From the NCBI RefSeq assembly GCF_036345155.1, contig NZ_CP107772.1:6820001-6884000 (forward strand): a stretch of DNA of 64,000 nucleotides, written 5' to 3'. Under the pieces are notes generated by a model, which worked only from the letters and a program-made list of their open reading frames with translations, was not told where the DNA came from and made no database searches. Made by a program: the position numbers and the translations under genes. Shown here one piece after another: positions 1 to 7,667 of this stretch. Numbering within the stretch: the first letter of the stretch is position 1; the number at the start of each line of letters is the position of its first letter. The DNA comes from Streptomyces sp. NBC_00582. GTDB taxonomy: Bacteria; Actinomycetota; Actinomycetes; Streptomycetales; Streptomycetaceae.

Positions 1-246
1 CGTGTGACAGTTCGTCTCGGTGGTGAGACATGAGGAGTGTGGCACGTCATGGACAGCTTGTCTATCCAGTGAGACATGCCCAAAACTCGTCAATGGCGTG
101 ATCGCGACCTAGCGGCAGGCGTCCACTCTCGTGGACACTTTGTCTTGCGCCCGAGACGGAAAGGCGCCCTGAACAGGCGCAACATCACTTACGTATCACC
201 AGTAACGTGGACACCCCGCGCCAATAAGGCGATATGGAGTGGCAGG
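1..246. promoter_or_regulatory. Upstream region of the XRE gene with short direct repeats
   Basis: No gene is apparent here. GTGAGACATG occurs twice (23-32 and 69-78), and CGTGGACAC occurs twice near 132 and 207. These could be operator copies for the adjacent regulator, but the matches are short and this is only a suggestion. Confidence 0.25.
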
Positions 247-648
247 ATGAGCCCCATGGTTGAGCATGCTGCGCGCACCGACCTCTCGGATCTCGTGCGC
301 ACACGCCGAGCGGAGCTCGGCCTATCCCTGCGTGCCCTCGCGTTGCGGTGCATCAATCCGGAGAGGCCCGAGGCTGGTCCGGTCGTCGATCACAACTGGA
401 TCGACCGCCTTGAGAAGGGCATCCTCAAGGACATCCCGGACTATGCCCGCCTCGCGGGCCTGCATAACGGCCTACAGGTGCCCCTCGATCTCGTCCGGGA
501 AGCGGCCGGCGCTCAGTTCTGGGGCATGGACACCGTCTGGAGCGACGACGGCGCCGTGCGGGCCCTCGTACACAATTTCCGCGACATGTCGCCCGAAGAT
601 CAAGCATGGGTGCAAGCGATCATTCAGGCCCGTCGTACTCGCGAGTAG
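247..648 (+). CDS. XRE-like helix-turn-helix regulator of integrated element
   Basis: A 133-residue protein. The N-terminal half (about residues 8-60) resembles a Cro/C1-type helix-turn-helix, with LVRTRRAELGLSLRALALRC followed by a WIDRLEKG recognition-helix-like stretch. The C-terminal half carries QFWGMDTVWSDDGAVRALV and MSPEDQAW, a pattern I know from small regulators common in Streptomyces integrative elements and phages. The frame is open from 76, but I chose the ATG at 247 because homology-like sequence begins there and GGCAGG precedes it. The integrase about 0.8 kb away supports a role in control of the element, though the target is unknown. Confidence 0.7.
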   Translation: MSPMVEHAARTDLSDLVRTRRAELGLSLRALALRCINPERPEAGPVVDHNWIDRLEKGILKDIPDYARLAGLHNGLQVPLDLVREAAGAQFWGMDTVWSDDGAVRALVHNFRDMSPEDQAWVQAIIQARRTRE

Positions 649-1124
649 GGATGGCTGGAAAACAGACCACTCCTGGGCGTCCCAAGGGCCGAGGCGAGGC
701 GGGCGCGATGCGTGGCGTAACGGCTGGAGTGGCGAGAGTGGCGTGGGCTGGTCCGTCTGACGTCGGCATATGACGCTCGCTGAACCAGTCCCCTGTCGCT
801 CGCGCCGGCGGCGCAGGGTGGCCTAAGTTTTGGCCAGCGGTATACGGCGGGTCACCATAAAACGGTCCGCCTGTGCTGTTTTGTGGCCCCTCTCGCGCCA
901 TTCGTTCGCTTCGCGATCTTGCCTGGTTGATGCTGGTAGGGCTGTGACCTGCGGTGGTCTGAAAGCAGAACAGTTTCTGTAACCCTTAGTTCCGCTCTGG
1001 TCACGGGGCGGGCGGTATGGCATCGTCGGTTCTCCGCCTGGGGGGCGTAAACGGATCGGCACGCGCATGTATTCGGAATTTCGAACATCTGTGCGTGGCA
1101 ATGCCATGCAAGGGGGTTGCACCA
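649..1124. other. Intergenic stretch without a convincing gene
   Basis: These 476 bases lie between the XRE gene and the 77-residue protein. Open frames on both strands lack plausible start signals or recognisable protein sequence. I see no tRNA, no strong hairpin and no duplicate of the tRNA-His 3' end that would mark the other end of the element. Confidence 0.4.
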
Positions 1125-1358
1125 ATGGCAGACGAAGGCGCAGCGAACGATCGCAACGCCGAGCACGACCGAGCGCCCTCCCAGGTCGACATCGAGTTCG
1201 TCGACTCTCTGCCGGGGGACCAGGTGGTAATGCCGCTCGTGGAGGACACCGGAGTGGTTCTGCTCGTCGTCAAGGGCGAGATCGCTCCGCAGGCTGGAGC
1301 AGAGCTCGTTGCGGGCCTGAACCACCTGGTGTGCTCTGGCTTGTGGCCGCCGCGCTGA
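1125..1358 (+). CDS. Small acidic hypothetical protein of the integrated element
   Basis: A 77-residue protein beginning MADEGAANDRNAEHD. The ATG at 1125 is preceded by AGGGGGTT with 7-8 bases of spacing, a good ribosome-binding site, whereas the upstream part of the frame (from 1017) looks non-coding. The middle holds a hydrophobic beta-rich stretch (VVMPLVEDTGVVLLVVKGEI) and the end reads LNHLVCSGLWPPR. I do not recognise a family. It lies between a regulator and an integrase, so it is probably an accessory gene of the integrated element. Confidence 0.5.
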   Translation: MADEGAANDRNAEHDRAPSQVDIEFVDSLPGDQVVMPLVEDTGVVLLVVKGEIAPQAGAELVAGLNHLVCSGLWPPR

Positions 1359-1434
1359 CATCTGCACCGGGGTGACCATGCGAGCCTGGGCCGCGGCCAC
1401 ATCGCGAGAACGGTGGCCGCGGCCCAGGGGCGAG

Positions 1435-2700
1435 CTACACCACCCGAGTGAGACGCGAGACCGGTGCGGGGCCGGCCATGACGTCCTCGAGCGCGGTGAT
1501 GATTTCCGCATCGAGCTCGCGCACCAGGTGGCCGTACCGGTCCACCGTCGTCTGAATGCTCTCGTGCCCCAGCCGGGCCTGGATCGCCGGCAGCGGGATC
1601 TTCCTGCCGATCAGCCACGCCACGTGCGTGTGCCGCAGGTCGTGCAGCCGCGGCCGCTTCGGCAGCCCCTTCTCCACAGCCGCCTTCACCGCTGGCTGCC
1701 ACTTCCGGTGGTAGTAGTTCGAGTGCCGCCAGTGCAGCCCGGTCGCCGTACGGAACACGTACGCCTCCGGGGGCTGGCCGGCCACCAGCTCCCGCACCAT
1801 GGCCGCCTGGCTGGGCGTCAGAGCCACCAGCCGCCGGGCCTTCTTGGTCTTCGGCGGGCCGAGGTAGAAACTCTCTGGGCTGCCCTTCGGCGCGCGCTTC
1901 CATGCCCGCTGGATGTTGGCCGTGGGGATGTCGGCGTTCAGCGACAGATCCCGCACCTGCAGCGCGCTCGCCTCGCCCCACCGCATCCCCGTGCCGACGA
2001 GCCAGTCGGCGAGCAGGCGCGCGTCGGGGTCCGTGAACTCCTGGGCGATGCGCTGGTATTCGTCGTGCTCGAGGAACGTCATCTCCTCTTTGATGTGATC
2101 GTCCGCTCGAGGGAGCTGGGTGCGCGTGCAGCAGTTCTTCGTGCGCAGTTGCGGCGTCGCGTCGATGGCGGCCTGGACGACGCAGTACAGCAGGCCGTGC
2201 CGGTTCCTGATGGACTTGGGGTCGGCCGGCGCGCGCAGCCACTTCTCCGGGTCCTCGGGGTCGCGCTCACCGGAGTTCATGTAGGCGACCCAGTCGTCGA
2301 CGTCCTCCTGGATCAGGTTGCCGATGGTGGCCTGCTCCACCTGGCCGCGCAGGTTGGTGTGCTGGATCTGTGAGAGGTGCAGGCGGATGTCTCGCTCGTA
2401 GTCGTCCTTGGTCCGGCCGTCGACTCCGTTGAGGCGCCTGACGTACCGGCTCGCGTAGTCGACGAGAGGCACGTCCCCGGGGACGGCCGGCGTCTCGACG
2501 AACCCCTGCCCCGGCACCCAGCCGTGCGGCCACCGGTTGCCGTGCGCCTCGACCAGCGCCTTGAACTGCTCGGCCTGGGCGCGCCCTACGGCCGGGTCAT
2601 CGTCGCCGAACTTCTCGTTCTGCCACTCCCCGTCCTCGCGCCACTTCACCTGGAAGGTGATGGCGCCGGACTTCTGCGGTCGTTCCACGATGCTCGCCAT
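1435..2700 (-). CDS. int: Tyrosine-type site-specific integrase
   Basis: A 421-residue phage/ICE-type tyrosine recombinase that should catalyse integration and excision at the neighbouring tRNA-His gene. Numbering from the ATG at 2700, an N-terminal arm-binding/SAM-like domain (to about residue 195) is followed by the catalytic domain with R240 (in GTGMRWGEAS), H353 and R356 (in LHDLRHTH), H379 (in LGHES) and Y389 (in DRYGHL), so the catalytic set is complete. Upstream ATGs at 2727 and 2769 are possible, but MASIVERPQKSG looks like the usual start. It points away from the tRNA, the arrangement usual for tRNA-targeted elements. Confidence 0.9.
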   Translation of the reverse strand: MASIVERPQKSGAITFQVKWREDGEWQNEKFGDDDPAVGRAQAEQFKALVEAHGNRWPHGWVPGQGFVETPAVPGDVPLVDYASRYVRRLNGVDGRTKDDYERDIRLHLSQIQHTNLRGQVEQATIGNLIQEDVDDWVAYMNSGERDPEDPEKWLRAPADPKSIRNRHGLLYCVVQAAIDATPQLRTKNCCTRTQLPRADDHIKEEMTFLEHDEYQRIAQEFTDPDARLLADWLVGTGMRWGEASALQVRDLSLNADIPTANIQRAWKRAPKGSPESFYLGPPKTKKARRLVALTPSQAAMVRELVAGQPPEAYVFRTATGLHWRHSNYYHRKWQPAVKAAVEKGLPKRPRLHDLRHTHVAWLIGRKIPLPAIQARLGHESIQTTVDRYGHLVRELDAEIITALEDVMAGPAPVSRLTRVV

Positions 2701-2766
2701 GGCAGGAACATAGGCCGGAAAAACCATGATCGGTTCCCGCGATGTTCCCATGGTGACGAGAAACAC

Positions 2767-2800
2767 CAAGGGCTGACCTGTTTTCGCAGGTCAGCCCTTG
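2767..2800 (-). terminator. Hairpin terminator after tRNA-His
   Basis: A perfect 14-bp inverted repeat: CAAGGGCTGACCTG (2767-2780) pairs with CAGGTCAGCCCTTG (2787-2800) across a 6-base loop. It begins 10 bases beyond the tRNA 3' end in the tRNA's direction and is followed by a short T-containing run. It most likely ends the tRNA transcript and insulates the integrase gene. An alternative is an integrase arm or excision site. Confidence 0.6.
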
Positions 2801-2807
2801 ATCAATC

Positions 2808-2850
2808 AGGGTGAGTGACGGGACTCGAACCCGCGGCATCCTGGACCACA
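2808..2850. other. Probable attachment site at the tRNA-His 3' end
   Basis: The integrase gene starts about 110 bp from the 3' end of an intact tRNA-His gene and points away from it, as in pSAM2-type and other tRNA-integrating elements. The core att site should therefore overlap the 3' half of the tRNA, from the T-arm to the discriminator base. I found no second copy of this sequence at 1-1434, so the other att site should lie to the left of the window. The limits given are approximate. Confidence 0.4.
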
Positions 2851-2883
2851 ACCAGGTGCTCTACCAGCTGAGCTACACCCACC
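2810..2883 (-). tRNA. tRNA-His (GTG anticodon)
   Basis: On the minus strand the sequence folds into a full cloverleaf. The acceptor stem GTGGGTG pairs with CACTCAC with one G-U pair, the D arm starts GCTCAGCTGGTAGAGC, the anticodon stem-loop is CCTGG-TTGTGGT-CCAGG giving anticodon GTG, and the T arm contains GTTCGAGTCC. The extra G at position -1 (2883) facing C73 (2810) is the identity mark of histidine tRNA. The terminal CCA is not encoded. It is the probable integration target of the element on its left. Confidence 0.96.
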
Positions 2884-2999
2884 ACGACCGGCTGTTGACT
2901 TTGTGTCGTCTCCGACCGGCCGAGAAAAAGTGTACAGGGTCCGAAGGGGTGCTCGCGCACGGCTTTTCCCGGAGCCGTCCGAACGCCGCTTCCGGCGTC

Positions 3000-3602
3000 C
3001 TACTGGGCGGGCAGCACGTGCTTCGCCGCGATCGTCCTCGCGGTGTCGGAGTCGGGGCCGGGCTGCGGTACGAAGACGGCCTCGCGGTAGTAGCGCAGCT
3101 CCGCGATCGACTCGCGGATGTCGGCGAGGGCGCGGTGGTTGCCGTTCTTCTCGGGACTGTTGAAGTAGGCACGCGGGTACCAGCGGCGGGCCAGCTCCTT
3201 GATGGAGGAGACGTCGACGATCCGGTAGTGGAGGTAGCCCTCGAGGGTCGCCATGTCGCGGGCGAGGAAGCCGCGGTCGGTGCCGACGGAGTTGCCGCAC
3301 AGGGGGGCCTTGCCGGGTTCCTTGACGTGCTCGCGGACATAGGAGAGGACCTGGGCCTCGGCCTCCGCGAGGGTGGTGCCGCCGGCCAGCTCCTCCAGCA
3401 GGCCGGACGCGGTGTGCATCTGGCGCACCACCTCCGGCATCGTCTCCAGTGCCTTGGCCGGCGGCCGGATGACGATGTCCACCCCCTCGCCGAGGATGTT
3501 CAGCTCGGAGTCGGTGACGAGGGCGGCAACCTCGATGAGCGCGTCGTCGGACAGCGAGAGGCCGGTCATCTCGCAGTCGATCCACACCATGCGATCGTTC
3601 AT
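3000..3602 (-). CDS. orn: Oligoribonuclease
   Basis: A 200-residue DEDDh 3'-5' exoribonuclease, the normal length for the family, that degrades 2-5-nt RNAs and linear dinucleotides such as pGpG in the cytoplasm. Catalytic residues visible are D9 and E11 ([10 protein letters not shown]), D109 (NSVGTDRGF), H156 and D161 (NHRALADI). It lies just downstream of adpA on the same strand, an arrangement conserved in Streptomyces, where ornA affects growth and morphological development. About 184 bp separate the two genes, so it may have its own promoter as well as adpA read-through. Confidence 0.96.
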   Translation of the reverse strand: MNDRMVWIDCEMTGLSLSDDALIEVAALVTDSELNILGEGVDIVIRPPAKALETMPEVVRQMHTASGLLEELAGGTTLAEAEAQVLSYVREHVKEPGKAPLCGNSVGTDRGFLARDMATLEGYLHYRIVDVSSIKELARRWYPRAYFNSPEKNGNHRALADIRESIAELRYYREAVFVPQPGPDSDTARTIAAKHVLPAQ

Positions 3603-3786
3603 GCGACCACCCTAAAGCTGACGTCCGCTTTTGTGGCGCCCCCGTGCTGCTGCTCGCCTCGCCGGGGCTCCGCCCCGGACCCCGGGCCCGCGCCCACCCA
3701 CCACCGGACTCGGTGGGAAACACAGGTGACCGAACGGGTAAGGGCGGCGGGGGCGAAAACCTCGCCCCCGCCGCCCCCTCACGCTG

Positions 3787-5022
3787 CTACATCCCGCTCC
3801 GCTGCCCCGGCAGGCTCGCTCGCGACGTCGCGTACGCCTCGCGGGCGTGTTCGGCCGCGAGGCCGGACGTGGAGCCCAGCGCGCCGGAGGTCGCCGTGCG
3901 CCGGATCTGCGGAGGGACGGGGCCCGGGCCCTCCGGGTGGAGGGACGGCGGCGGTCCCGCCGGTGACGGCGACGGCGGTTCGGCCTCCAGCGGCCGGTCG
4001 CCCTGCGGCCGCCGCGCCCGGTACGCCGCCCGGTAGGCGGCCGGGGACGAGCCGAGCTGGCGTCGGAAGTGCCCGCGCAGCGCCACCGGCGAGCGGAAGC
4101 CGCAACGGCCCGCGACCTCGTCCACCGAGTAGTCGGAGGTCTCCAGGAGCCGCTGCGCCTGGAGGACCCGCTGGGTGATCAGCCACTGGAGCGGCGCGCT
4201 GCCGGTCAGCGACCGGAAGCGGCGGTCGAAGGTGCGGCGCGACATGTACGCGCGCGCGGCCAGTGTCTCCACGTCGAACTGCTCGTGGAGGTGTTCCAGC
4301 GCCCAGGCGACGACCTCGGCGAGCGGGTCGGCGCCGATCTCCTCCGGTAAAGACCGGTCGAGGTAGCGCTCCTGGCCGCCCGACCGGCGCGGGGGGACCA
4401 CCAGACGACGGGCCAGTGCCCCGGCCGCCTCGTTGCCGTGGTCCGTCCGCACGATGTGGAGACAGAGATCGATCCCGGCGGCCGTACCCGCGGACGTCAG
4501 GACGTCGCCGTCGTCCACGAACAGCTCTCGTGGATCCACGTGCACCGACGGATAGCGCTTGGCCAGCGTCGGTGCGTACATCCAGTGGGTGGTGGCCGGG
4601 CGGCCGTCCAGCAGACCCGCGGCGGCCAGCACGAACGCGCCGGTGCACAGGCCCACGATGCGGGCACCCTCTTCATGCGCCCGCCGCAGCGCGTCGAGCG
4701 CCTCCTCCGGTGGCGGGGAAGTGATCGAACGCCAGGCCGGCACGACGACCGTGCCCGCCCGTGAGATCGCTTCCAGGCCATGTGGCGCGGTGAGTTCCAG
4801 GCCCCCTGTGGTCCGCAGCGGGCCCTCTTCGCCACCGCACACCAACAAGCGGTAGCGCGGTACGCCGGCGTCCTGGCGGTCAATCCCGAACACCGACAGC
4901 GGAATGGAACTCTCGAAAATGGGGCCGCCGCTGAACAGCAGCACCGCGACGATCTCCTTGCGGCGTCGCCCGGACAGCTTCCGGGCCGCGGCTTCCGGCG
5001 CGGCAGTGGAGTCGTGGCTCAT
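3787..5022 (-). CDS. adpA: AdpA, developmental master regulator (AraC/GlxA type)
   Basis: A 411-residue protein. Residues about 24-195 form a DJ-1/PfpI-like dimerisation domain (with IVGLCTGAFVLAAAGLLDG), and about 230-335 form an AraC-type double helix-turn-helix (AYMSRRTFDRRFRSLTGSAP, then VDEVAGRCGF). The C-terminal tail is rich in proline and low in complexity. AdpA activates morphological and secondary-metabolism genes in Streptomyces. Leu225, in the linker between the domains, is encoded by TTA (4348-4350 on the minus strand), the bldA-dependent codon characteristic of adpA. A long upstream region and the neighbouring orn gene agree with this identity. Confidence 0.95.
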   Translation of the reverse strand: MSHDSTAAPEAAARKLSGRRRKEIVAVLLFSGGPIFESSIPLSVFGIDRQDAGVPRYRLLVCGGEEGPLRTTGGLELTAPHGLEAISRAGTVVVPAWRSITSPPPEEALDALRRAHEEGARIVGLCTGAFVLAAAGLLDGRPATTHWMYAPTLAKRYPSVHVDPRELFVDDGDVLTSAGTAAGIDLCLHIVRTDHGNEAAGALARRLVVPPRRSGGQERYLDRSLPEEIGADPLAEVVAWALEHLHEQFDVETLAARAYMSRRTFDRRFRSLTGSAPLQWLITQRVLQAQRLLETSDYSVDEVAGRCGFRSPVALRGHFRRQLGSSPAAYRAAYRARRPQGDRPLEAEPPSPSPAGPPPSLHPEGPGPVPPQIRRTATSGALGSTSGLAAEHAREAYATSRASLPGQRSGM

Positions 5023-5152
5023 CCTGCTAAGCCCCCCTCGGTGGTCGCGGCTCCTCGGTTGTGTCGCTCCTGCACGTTTCCCCTCGGTCCTGCACGAGTC
5101 CCCCGCCGTAGACAGTCAAGATCGAATCTACTGTGTCGCGCGACGCCGGAGT

Positions 5153-5162
5153 GGCCAGTTCA
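5153..5162 (+). promoter_or_regulatory. Candidate AdpA-binding site upstream of adpA
   Basis: TGGCCAGTTC matches the published AdpA consensus TGGCSNGWWY at every position. It lies about 130 bp upstream of the adpA start, where autorepression sites are expected. A second site, TGGCGTGAAG at 5193-5202, matches 9 of 10 positions. The remaining 5023-5399 region holds no gene that I can support. Confidence 0.45.
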
Positions 5163-5399
5163 GCACCCGGCGGATTGTCGACTTGGCAACTTGGCGTGAA
5201 GCATTCGATCACGAAGCGTTGCACTCGTGGAGCGTGCAGGGAAGTGCGCCTCGTCGTAGTGGCCAATCCCCGTAGGGTGCGCAGGGCTCCCGAGGGCTTA
5301 TACGCGCAGGTGGCACTGGGGGTGGGGGGTGGTTACGGCAAGGGATGCGCAGGGGGCGGAAGTTGGCTGAAAAGCACCGGTCCTGTGCGTGAAAACCGG

Positions 5400-5780
5400 T
5401 CAACCGGCCGGTGAGTTTCCCCCGGAGTGACGACCGCCACGATGTGACCCCGTTCCGGTGCGCTGATGGCGCCCCCGGTGGTGCGCCTGCGGCGCGTGTC
5501 CCCCGGCCCGGGCGCCCGCCCCCGCGCCCGGGACCGACCCGGCCTCCTCCTCGGCGAGCAGCCGGGCGGCGACCCGCTCCGACCGGCGCAGCAGCAGCCG
5601 GCAGACGGCCCTGACGGCGGCGAGACCGAGCGCGGTGCCGGCGGCGCCGGCGAGCGAGGTGCCGTACCAGAGGAGGACCACCGGGACGAGGACGCAGGAG
5701 AAGGCCGCCCAGCGGATCAGATCGGTGCTCGCGCGCTCGCCGCCGGAACGGGGGGCGGACGGCGTGCGCGAGGGCGGCAT
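5400..5780 (-). CDS. Small hypothetical membrane protein
   Basis: A 126-residue protein with one or two hydrophobic segments near residues 22-60 (IRWAAFSCVLVPVVLLWYG, then GTALGLAAVRAVC), an Arg-rich cytoplasmic-looking stretch (RLLLRRSERVAARLLAEEE) and a low-complexity Gly/His/Arg-rich tail. No family is recognised. It lies upstream of adpA on the same strand but about 380 bp away, so it is probably not cotranscribed with it. The low-complexity C-terminus is the least certain part of the gene model. Confidence 0.5.
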   Translation of the reverse strand: MPPSRTPSAPRSGGERASTDLIRWAAFSCVLVPVVLLWYGTSLAGAAGTALGLAAVRAVCRLLLRRSERVAARLLAEEEAGSVPGAGAGARAGGHAPQAHHRGRHQRTGTGSHRGGRHSGGNSPAG

Positions 5781-6131
5781 GGGGGCGGGCTCCCTTCCGG
5801 GGCGGGGGTGTACGGTGCGCCGGACGGTCCCGGCGCACGGTGCTCAACGCCGGCGGGCGCGGTCGGTCACGCGGAGCCCGGACGAGCCCGCGCCGGTCGG
5901 CCACGGGTAAGTGAATCCTGTGCAAACCGCCTGTACGGGGCAGCAACCATTGCGTTACGGGCGCCCCCTCGTGCATGCTCCCTGGAACCCCCACCGAGGG
6001 TGCTCGGGGTCTGGGCGTAGGAGGAGTGGCGCCGTACCCTTGGGGGTATGGGGTTGGGAAGACAATTCCCGGACACAGCTCCGACGCTCATGCCGTCCAA
6101 CCCATACAAGGATCGATACGCCGAGACAGCC

Positions 6132-6659
6132 ATGGCCGGTCACGAATTCTTCGAACCCGCGGACCGCAAGCGGCCCGTCGCCGACCCCACGGCGGCCGAG
6201 CCCCTGGCGGCGGAAGAAGCACGCCCCACCTGCGATCCCGCCTTCAAGCACGGCGTGGTCGTCGGCTTCGACGGCTCCACCTCCAGTGAGCGCGCCCTCG
6301 CGTACGCGATCGGCATGGCCCACCGCTCCCGCGCGGGCCTGATCATCGTCCATGTCGCCAACCGGCTGCCCACGACCGTGTGGGCGGGCTGCGAGCCGCC
6401 GGTCTTCGTCGACGTCCCGGACCACCGCACGGAGGTCCTCGGGCTCGAGCTCGCCTGCGCCGACTACCTCGCCGAGGTGCCGTGGATCCTGGTCGAGCGC
6501 GGCGGTGACATCTGCCACGAACTCGAAGAGGTCGGACGGGAGTACGAGGCGGACGCGATCGTCGTGGGCTCGACGCACGGCATCGTGGGCCGGATCTTCG
6601 GCTCCGTCGCCGGCCGGCTCGCCAAGCGGGCGAAGCGGCCCGTCATCGTGATCCCGTAG
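6132..6659 (+). CDS. Universal stress protein (UspA family)
   Basis: A 175-residue single-domain Usp. After an N-terminal extension of about 40 residues comes VVVGFDGSTSSERAL (the nucleotide-binding D and first strand), and it ends with the ATP-binding signature AIVVGSTHGIVGRIFGSVAGRL (G-2x-G-9x-G-S/T type) and RPVIVIP. The family responds to stress and starvation, often by binding ATP. The frame extends to 6048. I chose the ATG at 6132 (MAGHEFFEP), although no ribosome-binding site is clearly better and starts at 6048 or 6090 remain possible. It is probably monocistronic. Confidence 0.88.
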   Translation: MAGHEFFEPADRKRPVADPTAAEPLAAEEARPTCDPAFKHGVVVGFDGSTSSERALAYAIGMAHRSRAGLIIVHVANRLPTTVWAGCEPPVFVDVPDHRTEVLGLELACADYLAEVPWILVERGGDICHELEEVGREYEADAIVVGSTHGIVGRIFGSVAGRLAKRAKRPVIVIP

Positions 6660-6799
6660 GTCACGCCCGCCCCTCTGGAACCCCCTGTGCGCACTGCTGC
6701 GCGGCGTCCGAATTCCCCTGGTCCCACAGGTGTTTGTGCCCTTGTGAAGGGCATATATCGGTCACCGCGCATCGCATCACCGCATGAAGGGAGCCCGCC

Positions 6800-7363
6800 G
6801 TGGACAATGACGTCTCCGCGGGAAGCACCACCACGATCGTCGGCCGACTCGCCCTGGGCATCACCCTGTTGGCGTTCGGACTCGGGTACACCGACCTGAT
6901 CGACGGCGTGACGGCGGCGGACGCCGTGACCATCGCTCACTACATCGGCGGCGTCGCCCTGTTCGTCGCCGGCCTGCTGGCCCTCCGAGACCGCGACACG
7001 GCGGGCGGTACGGCCTTCACCGTTCTCGGCGCGTTCTGGTTCACCTGGGCCGTCTCCGCCGGCTCCGGGGCCTCCGACAACGCCGCCGGACTCTTCCTGC
7101 TCCTGTTCGCCCTCGTGGTGCTCTCCCTGGCCGCGGCGGGCGGGGACCAACTCACCCGGGGGACCTACGGGTTGTTCCTGGTGGCGCTCGTCCTGATGGC
7201 GGTCGCCGCGTTCGCCGGCAACGACTCGCTCACCAAGGTGGGCGGCTGGTTCGCCGTCGCGGCGGGGGCGGTCGCCTGGTACGCCGCCACGGCGGCGATG
7301 GCCCACTGGCCCACCGTGCTCCCGCGACGGGCTGCCGGCCGCGGTGTGACGGCCGCAGGCTGA
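6800..7363 (+). CDS. YaaH/GPR1/FUN34-type membrane protein
   Basis: A 187-residue protein with about six hydrophobic segments: LALGITLLAFGLGYTDL, GGVALFVAGLLAL, GAFWFTWAVSA, GLFLLLFALVVLSLAAA, YGLFLVALVLMAVAAFAG and GWFAVAAGAVAWYAATAAM. The size and layout match the acetate/succinate channel-like family known as YaaH (SatP) or GPR1/FUN34. The canonical NPAPLGL motif is not visible, so substrate assignment is uncertain. The ATG at 6800 follows GAAGGGAG with good spacing. It lies beside a stress protein and ends at a terminator-like hairpin. Confidence 0.65.
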   Translation: MDNDVSAGSTTTIVGRLALGITLLAFGLGYTDLIDGVTAADAVTIAHYIGGVALFVAGLLALRDRDTAGGTAFTVLGAFWFTWAVSAGSGASDNAAGLFLLLFALVVLSLAAAGGDQLTRGTYGLFLVALVLMAVAAFAGNDSLTKVGGWFAVAAGAVAWYAATAAMAHWPTVLPRRAAGRGVTAAG

Positions 7364-7412
7364 AACGGCAGCCGACGCCGGGGAGTTCGGGCAGCCCCCC
7401 GGCCGACCGGGC

Positions 7413-7446
7413 GGACCCCCGCGACCGTTGACGTCGCGCGGGGTCC
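7413..7446 (+). terminator. Terminator-like hairpin after the YaaH-type gene
   Basis: GGACCCCCGCGAC pairs with GTCGCGCGGGGTCC with a one-base bulge, about 50 bases after the stop codon, and is followed by a T/C-rich stretch. Confidence 0.5.
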
Positions 7447-7613
7447 GTTCCCTGTTCCCCGCCTGGAGTTCACTTGCCAAAGGCGCTGCGCGACGCGCCC
7501 CCGCGGACGCTGACCTCGCAGTTCGACCCGCTCGGCTACGACTGCCGCTGGGGCACCGAGGCCGACGGCACCCTGGTCACCCGGGGCGCCGCAGCCGATC
7601 GCACCATGGAGAA

Positions 7614-7645
7614 CGCGCCGGGCGCGATCCCTCACGCCCGGCGCG
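7614..7645 (-). terminator. Terminator-like hairpin after glmS
   Basis: A perfect 11-bp inverted repeat (CGCGCCGGGCG with CGCCCGGCGCG) around a 10-base loop, starting 22 bases beyond the glmS stop codon on the minus strand. Confidence 0.5.
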
Positions 7646-7667
7646 CCGCTTCCCGTACCGTCGCCTG

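Noticed and set aside
1..1434. Second att site (tRNA-His 3' duplicate) for the integrated element
   Set aside because: I searched for the T-arm sequence GACTCGAACC and its complement by eye and did not find it; the other end must be outside the window.
1001..2242. Frame inside the integrase gene with longer reading than the integrase tail
   Set aside because: It overlaps the integrase in another frame and shows Arg/Gly/Ala-rich shadow composition.
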